Positions 10,584-23,280 of a stretch of DNA of 64,000 nucleotides are shown here, one piece after another (position 1 is the first letter of the stretch; each line of letters begins with the position of its first letter). This DNA comes from Calendula officinalis (lineage: Eukaryota; Streptophyta; Magnoliopsida; Asterales; Asteraceae). The notes below the pieces were generated by a model. The model was not told the DNA's origin. It saw only the letters and a program-made list of their open reading frames with translations, and did not search any database. The translations under genes and the position numbers were made by a program. The DNA is taken from NCBI GenBank assembly GCA_963853835.1, contig OY970834.1, positions 39,897,257 to 39,961,256 on the forward strand. The letters are read 5' to 3'.

Positions 10584-11256
10584 GTTGGGATTCCGGATTT
10601 CTTTTTGCATGTCTTAGATTAAATCTTCTATAAATAAAATAATGTTCCATTTTATATATTAAAAATAGTAATTTAATATCAATTAATGACTATTTTACCT
10701 ATCCATTTGTTTAGTATATTAAAAGAACATTTGTTAACATGTTTTCACAGTTTTAACTCAGAAATAAATTAGACACGCACGATTATTAGATCGGTACTAA
10801 TGGTACTTTCGGCGATTATTAGATCGGTACTAATGGTACTTTCGGTTAAGTATTAACCGCATTCCTTCCAAGTCCAACTATCTGATGAATGCCCCCTTTG
10901 TAACAATATTTTTAAAATACGGATCATCTCTTTTTTCATGTCCTAAATGATTTCTTAATATAAATCCAATGAAATCAAAAATCCTCTAAAAATATTTGAT
11001 ATTCTTAATTCTTCTTAAAATAGACCGTACGATTACGTGCGACTAAGATCCTCGTGCTACTTCACTAGAACGCTGCTCACCTTGCTCGTTAGTACTGCTC
11101 AACATTGTTACTGCTAGGGGTGTTCACTATTCGGATATAACCGGATTGTCTAAATGTACAATTTGGATTGGATCGTTGGATTAGTTTTTCGGTTTCTTGG
11201 ATCAGTTTGGACTTGAACCAAATTAATAGTTTGGTTTTCAGATTGGATTTGGTTTC
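10584..11256. other. Intergenic left of the Copia array
   Basis: Contains an exact tandem duplication of a 33-bp unit (10781-10813 and 10814-10846, GATTATTAGATCGGTACTAA then TGGTACTTTCGG) and a 32-bp motif at 11084-11115 that recurs on the far side of the Copia array. From 11115 there is the left end of a further hAT-like sequence (CTAGGGGTGTTCACTATTCGG) interrupted by the Copia LTR. No gene seen. Confidence 0.6.
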
Positions 11257-12216
11257 TGTTGGTTCCCAACAACACAAACGTGTTGCGTTACGGCTAAGTA
11301 AAGACTTAAATATAAAGAACACACAAGATTTCAATGATTAAGAGTTTATTAAAACAACTTAATACAGTACAAAGTTTGCGGAAAATTAATAGTACATACT
11401 AACTAAAACTTTATACTTGAAATGACACTTTGTTCGCTCAAAACTTAAAAGATAATGCAAGGAGAGTTATATCAGCTGATACTAACAGCTGATATTGAAT
11501 GCCTGAGTATTAACTATGAAGGAGTTAATACCAGACAATAACAAACTCTCAGAGAATGTTCTTGTGCTATGAATGTTAAAAGGTGTGTGTAAATGCAAGC
11601 ATTTACGTCTCTATATATAGCCCAAGATCCATGTTCCTTTGTCCACAAGTTAATCGACGTGTAAACATATCATTCGTCGATGTAGACTTGTCCACGGAAA
11701 CATTAAATGCTCTTGCATACGTTACAGTCCCAACTGTACTTTGTGTCAACTTCTTTTGTAATCTTTTCTGACGCACAGTGAAAAGATGTACTATGATAGT
11801 ACAAAAGATGTTGACTTTCTCTATACATGCTTGGAGGGACAAACGATGATGTTCTGATAAATTATCTTCTATTGCCGAAATAGAAGATCCTCATCGTTTT
11901 CTTCTTCTTTGAGCGGGAAAGAAAAATATTCAAAGTGTCAAGAATATTTTCCATTAAGTCTTTATCTGCAGCGGGTACCATCAGCTGATTCCACTATCAG
12001 CTGATTGGTCTTCTTCTGGTCTTTGTCTTTCGGTCATAGACTTCGAATGATCACTCTTGAATTGCTGCTGATTTGATTTGGTTCCTAGAGCTGAGTACGT
12101 ACTCAACTGAAGGTTTATGAATATACTTGTACTTCAGCTGAGATACATACTTCAACTGATTTATTCTTCTTAGCTATTGATCATCAAATCTTATTTACTT
12201 AGTCTGGGGACTAACA
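11257..12216 (-). repeat. Copia 3' LTR (960 bp)
   Basis: Begins TGTTGGTTCCCAACAACAC and ends GGGGACTAACA on the plus strand. It has exactly the same length as the LTR at 28594-29553 and differs from it by about 2%. Its outer flank (GTTTC) is not repeated at the other end of the element, because that end abuts a second element copy. Confidence 0.95.
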
Positions 12217-12419
12217 ATCTCCCCCTATTTGATGCAATCGAATAGCTGTATAAGTATGAACCTGTAATGAGTCAGCTGTGTTGATCAGCTGACTGCTTAT
12301 GCGATTTTGACCCTTTGGGTTCTTTTGACTATTTTTATCTTTTGACTATATTTCTACAAGTATATTACAACTATAATTTTCCATTCATATGAAGCTGATT
12401 AAGTACAAGGAAAATAAAA

Positions 12420-13678
12420 TAAATACATAGTCTTAAGTATTTATTCTCTTAAGACTCTCAGATACACTGAGCTGATGGCTGAGTTGATTAGTTTCTTCAT
12501 TTATTTTCCCTTTTCAGTAGAGGAGCTCAGCAGTTTGTGATAGACCATTAGTTGTTCAACGTCGCACAGGTCTAATTCATCAGCTCGTTGAAAGCAAGGC
12601 CTTTTGTTTTCCAGAAAGCAAAAGCCATAGATGGGTTCTCGTACAATCAACCCCGGGACAACATTTACTCCCGAGGGAATGGCTCTTGTGATATTGAGTC
12701 TTGGACGTTTTGCAAAAATTATCGAAGACTTCATATCAATTTCTCTGGGTTCAGCAAAAGGTTCGGGGAGAATAGACTTACGTTTCTCCCCTCTTGTTGC
12801 GGAGCTTTCACCAGCAGGTTCTCTGACAGTCTCAGCTTGAGGTTCACGCAATTCAGCTAGTATGCGATTTTCCAGATCAGGAGAGTATCTCTTGATCTTT
12901 TCGCATAGAGTCTTGAAGGAGAAGATTGCGATTTTTGCCTCACTCTCCAGATCTGCAATCTTTGGAGATGGTTTTGCAATCTTGGCAGCTTTTAGCATCT
13001 CATTCCATTCACCATAGCTGAAATGAGTGCTGACCTTGTTCAGAGAAACTCTTTCAGGAGCGAAGGGACCTCCAGCTCTATATATGATGATTTCTTGAGG
13101 AGAGCTGGATGATGATTTGGGGCACCTTACACTGCTGATTCCTGCTTCTTGCCGACGTTTGTAAAGAACTTTGTTGAACAACCTAATGTTCTCAGCTCTT
13201 TCCGCTTCAGCTCTTTGAAACAGCTCTTCTTGAGTTTTTCTTTGAAGAGTAATGGCTGCTTCAAGATCTGCGGCGGTTCCAGCTTCTTCAAGGAGAGCAG
13301 CTGTAATCGTGGCATCAGAAAGCTCCCCCTCAGTAGGTTGAGGATTCACCTTATAATAGGATGATGGTTTTGGATTTTCGGGGTTTGGACTTGTGGGACC
13401 TCAGTTGATTCAAAAGAATCAACAATGCGAACATCAGCTGAGGTTTCTTCTTCCCTTAGATCTTCAGCAGGAGTGAATATTGAATGCGTTATTGTTTCTC
13501 CTGCTGAAGTAATTACCTCAGGTGTTTCAGTAAGGACGAGTGTTGTTGAAGTTGGAGTCTCGTCTACTGAAACGTCTTCTTCTTCTGGTATTCCAGCAGA
13601 GGTGAATGTTTGTAATTTTGAGGTTTCACCTGCTGGAATATCTTCTTGAACATTGGCTCCAACTGCAGAGGTGACTAA
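12420..13678 (-). pseudogene. Copia extra ORF, C-terminal part (copy A)
   Basis: The C-terminal portion of the ORF that follows RNase H. The clearest frame runs 13349 to 12501 and starts MNPQPTEGELSDATITAALL. It contains a charged, probably coiled-coil stretch (LQRKTQEELFQRAEAERAEN) and ends at a TAA (12501) where copy B at 29.8 kb stays open for about 20 more codons, so the stop is a mutation private to this copy. The function of this product is unknown. It is cut from its N-terminal part by the Gypsy insertion at 13679-17031. Confidence 0.7.
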
Positions 13679-14358
13679 TGTCCTATAGAGTAGAGGACCT
13701 TGAGATGCTGCTTATTGGTAGAGATTGCCAATAATAAGATTTTAAATATTGACAAAATGTAAAAGTGTTAAATTGTTAGAATTGTGCGGGAAAGTTTTTC
13801 CCATAAAAAATAAATAAATATATATATAAAAAAAAGAAACTTATTTTTGTCGTCGTAAGAGGGACGAGTATGATTACGAGCACAGGTTGGACGGCTGAGT
13901 ACCACGTCGAGATCATCTGTCGCCAAGTGGAGTTGAATCGGAGATCCAACGCAACGTTAAACGTTGAGTGCATCAACTATGTCCGACTACGAGAGCAAGA
14001 AGAAATCTTTATCAGAGTATCGAGAGTTATTGTGCGTCATTTTTGACATCTTTTTTTTATCGTTAAATCGAGACTTAGAGAACATTCGTTTATATTTCTT
14101 TTATTCTTAACGTTTGCGCCGCCAGAGATGGACGAGTTGTATGCGCAATTGCAAGAGCCGGAGTTATGCTGATCGAGTAGGTCACCCTGAAGAATCTTCT
14201 TTTCTTCTCGTAACCGTGTCATATATTTTTTTTTTATTTTTTTTCTATCTCAAAACGTGTGTCATTGATGAGCCCGAGTCTGAGATGCGAGATCGCTACC
14301 CTGAGCTTCTTCCGTGTCATGACTTCGGGGACGAAGTCTGTTTCAAGTGGAGTTGAGT
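13679..14358 (+). mobile_element. 3' internal remnant of a Ty3/Gypsy element
   Basis: The sequence is absent from the uninterrupted Copia copy at 31.0 kb and lies directly upstream of a long LTR. The last frame before the LTR ends HDFGDEVCFKWS, followed by a purine-rich run (TTTCAAGTGGAGTTGAG), as expected at the 3' end of the internal region. No protease, RT or integrase motif remains. The insertion replaced about 45 bp of Copia sequence. Confidence 0.5.
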
Positions 14359-17031
14359 TGTAACGCCCCAAAAGTTTGTATCAATTAAATATTATTAATT
14401 TAATTGTCACATTTAATTTTACTAAGAAATTACTGACAAATTAATTATATAATTGGGCGGTTCGCTTTTACCAGGCGCTATATGGGTTAATAAGACTTTA
14501 AATACGTGGACACGTTAATTATTTAGACGTCTTAATTTGGGCATCTTATGATTTGATACACGTCATTTATTAGTGAGTGCGTCTCGGGTGTTTTTACGGT
14601 TCATTTATTTTTTTTTCTTTAATTATAATAATTAGACGGCACGTTATTTATAAATAAAATAAGCGAGAGTCGGGCTTTATTGGTTTTAGCACATCGGGCA
14701 AGTGGAGGCCGGCCTTTAGGCTAAGGTCGAGTTCGGGCTAAAGTCGGGCCATAAGAGTTGGGCTAGGAGCCTTTTATGTTTAAACGTATCTTAGGAGGTA
14801 TTATTTTGAGGCAATTCCCTAATTTACCTAATGCCGTCAAAAGAACCCCATGCCCTTGTTATTGTCGTCGTTGATCAGTGGAGAAAGATTTCAATATCAA
14901 GCAGCGGTGGACTATTGAAGATGGAAGAAAAGTCTAGCAGACGTGGGTTGAGAAAGAAAAGTAAAGATCAAAATAATAGCCAATGGGTAATGTTTGGGTC
15001 TGTTCGATTGTTTGACATGGTGCGCGAATTATGGGATGGTTTTTCCCACCGTCCATTTTGGTGTCAATGTTTTAATTCATTGGTTAATCAATTGTTCTTA
15101 TCCTTTAATAAAGAGTGAGAAGATGGAAGTAATCCACGTGGGCTGTGGCTTTTAAGAGTGGCGAGCGGATCTTTGAGCTGAGGTATGGGTGGATTGTCGA
15201 GTAGTTTTCTCAAGCCGGACCCCATATTGTATTCGGTAGTTTGAACCTCTTTGTTTTTGTTTTCCTTTCGATTATAGTTTTACCCTTCATCGTTTTCCTT
15301 CGTCTAATTGTTGTCTCAGATTCTAATTGAGTTTCAGGTAGGGTTTTAACAGGGAGATCACCGAGCCATTGAGGGCTCGGCTATGTGCTTATTGTTTGCT
15401 AAAAATCGTTGGTCTCTTAATCGTTGTAGTAGTTTTAATGATTCCCGTTTTTTTTTCAAAGTTATCAAACCGAGTCTTGAATTAAATTTTTTTGCTTCCA
15501 TTCGTAATTGTCACGGGTTGTTGTTGGTTTTAACCACTGAATTTTACAAGTGTCGGTTTGGGTAAGTTCACGAGTTTATAATTCAAACGTTTCATCAACC
15601 GAAAACCGGAAACCGAACCCGTAGGGTTCTTGGTTTCCTAAATCGAGATGGATTTTTAAACAAAGGATTATATTATAGCTAAACATGTTTCTGAGATTAA
15701 AAATGAGTTTCGGGACTGTCGGGTGTCTCGGGAGTAAACGATGTCGGGTTTTAAAACGGCTTTTAAACTACAAGATGATTTTTTTTGGCAGAATCTATCC
15801 TCTGAGTTCGGGGCTGTTTTTATCACACTTAAGATAAGTTTTTAGACTTTTGGCACGAGCTGGACTCTAGTTTTCTGAGCCCTCTTTCCGTTGCCGCCGA
15901 CGGCTCGTTGATCTGATTTACGGTTTGAAAGTTATCGCTGTTTAAATAAACCATCGCATAATAGTTTTCGGTTCAGCTATTCTGTCTTGTGAGCCTGTTT
16001 TGAACCCTTTCTGTCTAGATTCAGCTTTCGAGGTCTTCTGTCGAATTTTAGTCCTTAGAGTCATTTAGCTACTGTAAAAATTTGGGACAAATCTAATGAA
16101 CGGTTTGGGAGTTATGACCGTTCCTGTGAGAGTGCTGAGTGTTGTTTAGTTTCTGCTGAAACTACCCCGAGTCTATTCCTAACCCGAGCTTCATTGTGTT
16201 ATGTAGGGCCTTCTAGGACCTGATAAGAGACGCTCTTCTGCACCAAGGATATTTAGGAGCATACGTCTATTCGAGGTGGGTAATCTCATTATAAACTTGT
16301 ACTTACTTTCGATTCATGATTATGTGTTATTTGTTATGAATTGTCTTGTTGATTGAGCTTGAGTATTGGTTGTGTGATTTATCTGAGTTACCTGTGATCT
16401 GAGTTATCTGTTTATTGAGTTATCTGAGTTCTGAGTTCTTGAGTTAAAACATTAAACATAATATACTTGACTTGACACCGAAGAGCACTGGTGTCAGATG
16501 TTTGTCTTGGCACCGAAGAGTACTGGTGCCAGACGTTTTGACTCAACACCGAAGAGTACAGGTGTTGAGCCTTGAGTGGTGTGAGGCGGGTCGAGGTTGA
16601 TCCCTCAGCCCAAGTCACACCGGCGCGCTATATAAATTAAAATCTGAGAAATAAACTTGAGTAATTGAGAATTGAGTAGAGTCTTTAGGGATCACTTATG
16701 TGACTTGAGTTGTTTGTACTTACATGTTTATTTTGGTATTATTCACTCAGCGGTGGCTGGCCCCAAACACTCCCCCCATTTTGCAGGTACTAGAGCAAGT
16801 GCATTGGATGAGCTGTTACTCGATGAGCTTTTATGGATTTGGATTCCAAACGTTTATTTTGAGTCAAATGTTTTTAAAACAATTATTTTATTTTCGTCAT
16901 TTAACCATGAGACGGTTCAGTTTTTAAACTATAAAAGAGTGGGACCTTTGGTGTACTTGTACTTTGGTGAAATTGTTACTTTTTATTTTATTAAACATTT
17001 TTAAATTCCCCCTAATTTTTGGGATGTTACA
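14359..17031 (+). repeat. Long Ty3/Gypsy LTR (2,673 bp)
   Basis: Starts TGTAACGCCCCAAAAGTT and ends TTTTTGGGATGTTACA, so the termini are inverted repeats with TG..CA. Near 16471-16570 there are three imperfect tandem units of about 35 bp containing CACCGAAGAGYACWGGTG. It carries small frames but no gene. No matching 5' LTR or clean 5-bp target duplication was found, so only the 3' part of the element remains. Confidence 0.75.
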
Positions 17032-19932
17032 TGTAGCTTGCTCTTTCTCCCCCTCAGAGAGTGCCCGAAGAAGTAAGGTACTCTCTGGTGCAGCAGTAGG
17101 ACGGACAACTGGGGCACCCTCATTAAATTTTTGCAGAATGAGGTCAAGGGTGCCTTGGAGACAACTGACTTGAGAGGTTAACGAACAAACCTCAGTCTCC
17201 AGCTTGTCCATCCGAGTGGACACAGCAGCAGCAGAAGCATCAATAGCCCTGGCGAGATGTCTATGAGTATTGGCCAGCAGAGATTCTTGCTTTTCTTGAG
17301 CAAGGCCAATACGATCAACAGCGGTGATGAGAGGAGTGACCTGAGATTGTAGCAAGGTCAGTTGTCGATCAACTTCTGCTTCAGGTGCCCGGGCTTCAGC
17401 TAGAAGCATGTCCTTCTCAGTTCTGTCAGATTCTCGGATGGTACGGAGGTCTCGCTGAATAAAGTCTTGAAGCTTAATGAGCTCGCTGGTGTTGCATCGA
17501 ATCTGATCAGAAAGAAGAGTCAGCTGAGGAGTGGCAGTGTGGACTTCAGTATGCAGAGAGGCAATACTCGTTGATAGATTTTCAACGGATTGAGCATACT
17601 GCTGAGGAACATCCATGCGAAGGGTGTTCAACTGCTTCCTCAAGATGGTCATCCCAGGACGTATCTGGGATTTAACAACTCTAGACACCAAGGTAGTAAG
17701 GGCCTTGGTGGGAATACCTTCACCAGCTGTGCTGGTTCCAGCATGGGACATTTGGACAATTTGGGGAGAGGGGTCCAGAATGTCTCCAGATGAGGTGGTA
17801 GCCTCAGCTGTGGGAGTTGGCATTACTGAGTTAGGAGGAATGGCTCTTATGGGATGCTCAGTAATTGTGGGGGGTGAGATGGGTCCAACTGAAACTTCTG
17901 GGGTTCTGTCAGAAGGGCCGACATCAGCTGTCAAATCAAATTGAAGCCAAGGTGCATCTGCTTCCTCGTCTGGGGACGAGTAGTAGGGCTGAATTGGTTC
18001 TTCAGCAGAATCAAACATTAATGAGTAAGCTGTTTGATTACCTTGTACTTCAGTCTCACCAGTCGGCTCTACTGGTATAGAGACATGAGATGAAAGTCCT
18101 CGGGGTGGTGTGTCAGCTGCCTCACAGCTCTGTTGGCGAATACGTTCGCGATCACTGGCAGCTTGGGTGAGTGCCTCAGTAACAACTGGGTCTACAGTTG
18201 TCCCTTCATCGGCGGTGGTGGTTTCCTCGATCTACAGCTGGTGTAAGCTGGTGACGTTGTGGGAAACAGAAAGAACAGTTTCAAGATTGACTTGGTTTCC
18301 AGTCAATCTGTCATCAACTGCTGACTCAGAAAGTGATGAAGAAGTTGGTGGTGGTGTGTGTGCAGCTGACTCTCGGGTGGCTTGGGATGAGCCAAAAACT
18401 TCACCAGCAGTCTGTTGAGAGACTGAGGTTGCTTGTGGAGTTTGTCCCTTTGTTACAACAACTGATAATGAATCAGTTGAGGTGCTACGCAGAAGTGTGG
18501 AGCCGACACTAACTCCTAAAGAACGAAATTGCCGTTTTGAAGGCAGCTGACATGTCGAGAGATCAACAGGTGGAAGAGAAAGAGGAAGAGAAAGAGAGAA
18601 GTGATCAGCCAGGAGTGTCTGACTAGAAGCTCCGAAAAGAGGAGAAGTTTCTAGTGGGACACTGCAAGAGTGAAAACGAGAAGGGAGGTCAGCGATGGAT
18701 GCTGACACAGCTTCTGATCGTAATCCACTCAAAGTGGAGCTCAAAAGGGGTCCACTAGGATCCTGGCCAAGTCAGCATCATCGGTTTCCATACCTTCTCC
18801 ACAGGTAGCAGACCCTCTCTCCCTCAGCTGAGGAGAAGAAGGAGCACGTGAAGTGGGAGAAGATGGCGGGGAGCAGGGTGAGGTTGTGATGAAGCGACGA
18901 GCTGTTCTTTTAACGCGTTTCTTCACCACTAGAGGAATGAAATCCTCTACCTCATCTTCTACATCAATGGGAACTGAGATCCCTGTGGAAGTGGGGTCTT
19001 TTTCATGGACGACTAGCAGCCGATGAACCCTGCAGATGAGAAAAGGATTTACCTTCTTGTACGGCAGATTTCTTCGATGTGGTGCCCTTTGGTTGATCCT
19101 TCCTGGATCTAATATGATCTTCAATGATCTTCAACATGTACGAGGAGAGGGGAACATCCTGACCAGCTTCCTTCTTAGAGTTGTAGATGGTGTTGGATAA
19201 GGTACGAACCTCAAAACATTCCCCTGGAAGGTCATCGTAATCGATCTCCGTTTTCTCGGTCATCACATGAGCGAAGCACAAGGTGAAGAATCGAATATCA
19301 GGGATGTGATTTCCCTTTCCTTTGAGCTTGGCTTTGACCTCCTCGTACACCAGTCTCCCATAATCAATCCGCTGACCGGTGATTAAGGCTTCAGCAAAGA
19401 TCTGAAGCTTGGAGTTGCACAGGTTTTGAGACCCAATGTTGCCGCCTATGCACTGAATGATATGAGTGAAGAAACAGGCCCATGGTCTCGACATCTGAGA
19501 CTTCTTGAAGATCGGAACCCTGTCTTCAGCACTTTCTAATCGATATCCAGTAATATCGATCAGATTTTTCTTTGCATCCTCAGCAGATTTCATCTCCTGA
19601 GGATCTTCATTAGGGTTCAAGTAGTCGAACCCACAAGCAGTTCGGAAATCATCAACGATAATGGTGATTTGATGATTTCCGACTTGCGCAATAATGTTGT
19701 CCCCAGAGGTGGAGACAGACATCCAAAAGTCACGCAAGAGTTCGTAATAACTCTTTGTGAAGTGCAAGAAAGCACCACTGACAAGACAATGGCGTATGAA
19801 CTTTCCAACCGGGCGGTAGACGTTCTTGAGGTTGTCCAGTGGAGAGGTGTTTGCCACCAAGTTCGAGTTCTGAGAGAACTCGATGGCTTCTCGGGATAGG
19901 GTTGCTTTTTGGGTTTTTCTGGAGGTAGACAT
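17032..19932 (-). pseudogene. Copia extra ORF, N-terminal and middle part (copy A)
   Basis: Begins at 19932 (MSTSRKTQKATLSREAIEFS) about 500 bp after the RNase H stop and runs leftwards through several frames (19932-19003, 19124-18741, 18744-18232, 18018 leftwards) joined by frameshifts and stops. Recognisable parts are an N-terminal globular block (residues about 35-240, with GNHQITIIVDDFRTACGFDY), a Ser/Thr/Pro-rich acidic middle and a predicted coiled coil (LLSDQIRCNTSELIKLQDFI). Extra ORFs after pol are known in SIRE/Maximus Copia elements and have been called env-like from their position; no transmembrane or fusion motif is apparent here. With the C-terminal part, the uninterrupted ORF would exceed 1,300 codons. 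Confidence 0.7.
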
Positions 19933-20445
19933 GGTTTGGAAGAGAGAAAAAAAGGTTAGGGTTTTAGTGAGAGAGAGAACGGAGAGAAATTTGAGGGTGG
20001 TTATTTGGGAGTAGTGAGGAAGAATGAGGAGAGACGTGGGGTATTTATAGAGAGAAAATGAACCATTTCGGGTAAATATTTGAATTTGAACCGGGTAAAA
20101 ATGGATAGTTGGAAACCAACTATGGAAATGTTGGTTTTCGTGCGAATAAACAGGTACGATTTGACAGTAAGGGTTAGTGGAGCCGTTTCGGTGTCAGGGA
20201 TGTCAAATCCCTCATAAAAGCCAAATATTCACATGAATGCAAATATTTGCCACATATAACGTGTGAATAGGGATAAAAGATTCCCTTTTCTTTGAAAACT
20301 AAACGTTTTAACTTATAAAACTTGACAAGTATCATTTTGAGGTGAGTTACTCAGCTGATTGATAAATGCAAACGTTTTAATCAGCTGAATGTACTAAGTG
20401 ACAAGGTGAACATCATCAGCTGCTGATAGTACTTCAGCAGATGAT
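19933..20445 (-). other. Copia spacer between RNase H and the extra ORF
   Basis: About 510 bp of non-coding sequence inside the element. It contains several CAGCTGAT-like words, which recur throughout this element, and a leader-like purine-rich stretch just upstream of the extra ORF. Confidence 0.5.
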
Positions 20446-20861
20446 TTAAGCATTTAACATACCCAGCTCGCTGATTAAAAAATTGAAACGTTTTTCATCC
20501 AATGGTTTATTGAACAAATCAGCTAGCTGAAGGTCTGTTGAAATGAAATGAAGTTCCACATCACCTTGTTCAATGTGATCTCTAATGAAATGATACCTTA
20601 TGTCAATATGTTTTGTTCTGGAGTGAAGAACAGGGTTGTTGCTGATTGCGATAGCACTCGTGTTATCACAATACATAGGGACCTTGAAAAGTTCATATCA
20701 AAATCAACCAGCTGATTCTTCATCCAAAGGACTTGAGCACATCAATTTCCAGCAGCAACGTATTCTGCTTCAGCTGTAGAGGTAGAAACGGTATTTTGTT
20801 TCTTGCTTGTCCAGCTGACTAGCTTTCCACCTAGCAGCTGGCGTCCTCCAGTGGTGCTCTT
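20446..20861 (-). pseudogene. Copia RNase H
   Basis: The clear C-terminal frame (20676-20446) reads MYCDNTSAIAISNNPVLHSR and then KHIDIRYHFIRD..ADLFNKPL, the conserved end of Copia RNase H. The upstream half (GGKLVSWTSKKQ, STAEAEYVAA) is recognisable but separated by an in-frame stop after AAGN and by a frameshift. Degrades the RNA strand during reverse transcription in intact elements; non-functional here. Confidence 0.85.
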
Positions 20862-21914
20862 TCAATTCATCTTGTAACCTGCAAAGTCTGAATCTGAATA
20901 GCCAATTAGATCAAACCCGGAGTCTTTGGCATACCAAAGACCTAGGCTTGGAGTACCTTTAAGGTACCTCAAAATTCGCGCAGCTATTAGATGAGATTCT
21001 CTAGGATCAGCTTGATACCTAGCACACATGCAAGTAGCAAACATAATATCTGGTCTGCTGGCAGTGAGATAGAGCAAAGACCCAATGATTCCTCTATAGA
21101 AAGTGACATCAACTGACTTTCCAGTTGAGTCAGCATCTAGATTATTTGGAGGAGCCATTGGTGTTTTCATGGATGATGATGAACTCATATCAAATTTCTT
21201 TAAAAGATCTTTGATATATTTTTCTTGATTTATAAAAATTCCATTTTTAGATTGCTTAATTTGTAAGCCAAGAAAATATGTTAATTCACCCATCATACTC
21301 ATCTCATACTTCGTAGACATGAGTTTTGAAAAACGTCTACAAAGTTTTTCATCGGTATAACCAAAAATTATGTCATCCACATAAATTTGAACAAGAATGA
21401 TATCACCTTTGATTTTGTGAATGAATAAGGTTTTATCAATCTTTCCCCTGGTGAAATCATTTGCTAGAAGGAAAGTGGAGAGTGTGTCATACCATGCACG
21501 AGGAGCTTGTTTCATCCCATACAACGCTTTATCCAATTTAAACACATAGTCTAAATACTTGGGATTTTCAAAACCTGGTGGTTGTTTAACATAAACCTCC
21601 TCTTGCAGCTTCCCGTTTAAGAAAGCACTCTTCACATCCATCTGAAAAACTGTGAAGTTCTTGTAGGCCGCATAGGCTAGAAATATTCTTATAGTCTCAA
21701 GCCTTGCTACTGGGACAAATGTTTCATCAAAATCGATTCCTTCTTCCTGTCTATACCCTTGTGCAACAAGTCTAGCCTTATTGCGAATAACCACTCCTTC
21801 CCCATCCATTTTATTCCTACATACCCACTTGGTACCAATTATCGTCTTACCGGCTGGTGGAGGCACCAGCTGCCATACTTTGTTGACTTCAAATTGGTTA
21901 AGTTCTTCATGCAT
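20862..21914 (-). pseudogene. Copia reverse transcriptase
   Basis: An open frame of about 350 codons with the Copia RT blocks in order: WVCRNKMDGEG, KARLVAQGYRQEEGIDFDE, QMDVKSAFLNG, LYGMKQAPRAWY, the catalytic YVDD in QIYVDDIIFG, FLGLQI, and YRGIIGSLLYLTASRPDI. The domain itself looks intact, but upstream and downstream stops and frameshifts in the polyprotein mean it could not be made as part of a working Gag-Pol. Confidence 0.95.
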
Positions 21915-22043
21915 CTCTTGAATCCAGCTGGAGCTTTCTAAGGAAACTTTAATATTTTTCGGTTCTTCAGCTGCTAAGAAGCATGACCATAGGCAGAGAT
22001 TGCATGATGCCTTACTTCTTGTGACTACTCCTTGTTGTGGATC

Positions 22044-23280
22044 TCAAATGATTAATTCGATTGGATATTCAGAGGTCCACTTAGATTGAGGAGCAGCTGT
22101 AGAAGAGGAAGATTCAGCAGAATTTGATCCTTGTTGAGCGGCTGAATGCTCAGCAGGATTATGTACTTCATTTTGAACTAATCTTCTTGAAGTAGGAAGA
22201 GGTGGCCTAGAGTTAGATCTAGCCTTTGATGATGCTCTTGCTGTTGGAATCTCTTGTTGCACAGCTGCAATATCTACAAGATATGTGGGAGCATCATGGA
22301 ATGTGTCATCTGAATCATTTATTGGAACATCAAAGAGATTCAAGGCATCAACAAAGGTTTCAGCAGAATCGTCAGTTGATGGTTCAGTCGGTCTTTGAAA
22401 TGAGTCAGATGAATGAGCAGAGGTGGGGTTTAAGGCCTTTGAGTGTTCTTCAAAAGTAACATTGATAGATTCTTCTAGTGTTTGTCTTCTTTTGTTGAAG
22501 ACTCTGTATGCCTTAGATATAGTGGAATATCCCAAGAAAATGGCTTCATCAGCTTTAGAGTCGAATTTGCTTAGCTGATCTCGTGTGTTTAACACAAAAC
22601 ACACACAACCGAATACATGAAAAAAGCCGATGTATGGTTTCCTTTGACGTAGAATCTCATAAGCATATAGAGAGATCTATTCTGAGTGAAACAAGCTGTA
22701 TTGACAGCTTCTGCCCAGAATTGTTTTGGCATGTTTGACTAAGCAAGCATTGTTCTTGCAGCTTCTATTAGGGTTCTGTTTCTTCTTTCAGCAACACCAT
22801 TTTGTTGAGGTGTTCTAGCAGCTGAAAAGTTTTGTGAGATCCCAACTTCTGAGCAGAAGTCTTCCAACGTACTATTTCTGAATTCAATACCATTATCTGA
22901 TCTCAGCATCTTAACTCTGAACCCATTCAGAAGTTCCATCTTTTTGATGAACTTGATAATTTCGTCAGCTGCATCACTTTTGTGACGAAGAAATATAACC
23001 CAAGTGTATCGTGAGTATTCATCAACGATAACTAGTGTATACTTCTTTCCACCGAGACTTTCGGTACTCATAGGACCAAATAGGTTCATATGGAGCATGT
23101 GCAGGCAGTTGTTGATGGAAAAACATTGCTTTGATTTGAAGGAGCTTTTATGCTGTTTTCCTTGTTCACAAGCTGAACAAAGTTTATCCTTTTCATACTT
23201 GATTTGTGGTAACCATTCACCAGCTGACCTCTAGCCAGCTTTGATATATTTTTGAAGTTTAGGTGAGATAGACTTTTGTG
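22044..23280 (-). pseudogene. Copia integrase
   Basis: The core domain (23098-22739) has LHMNLFGPM, VIVDEYSRYTWV, RSDNGIEF and NGVAERRNRTL. The family has Asp in the first motif (LHxDLFGP), and this copy has Asn (codon AAC), so the first residue of the D,D,E triad is lost. The C-terminal part (22604-22044) has KFDSKADEAIFLGYS and KAYRVFN. Upstream (23280-23100) are the remains of the GAG-pre-integrase region (SHLNF). Frames are broken between these parts. Confidence 0.9.

Noticed and set aside
10388..10650. Gly/Pro/Arg-rich frames (GAGTGRGIAGRV and similar)
   Set aside because: They arise from the GGGTA subterminal repeats of the hAT element.
12588..13649. Plus-strand frames over the Copia extra ORF
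   Set aside because: Shadows of the minus-strand coding sequence; no independent support. Similarly 17590-18418 and 29925-32441.
14831..15565. Frames of 60-95 aa within the long Gypsy LTR
   Set aside because: No start context, splice sites or domain; LTRs of this size carry such frames by chance.
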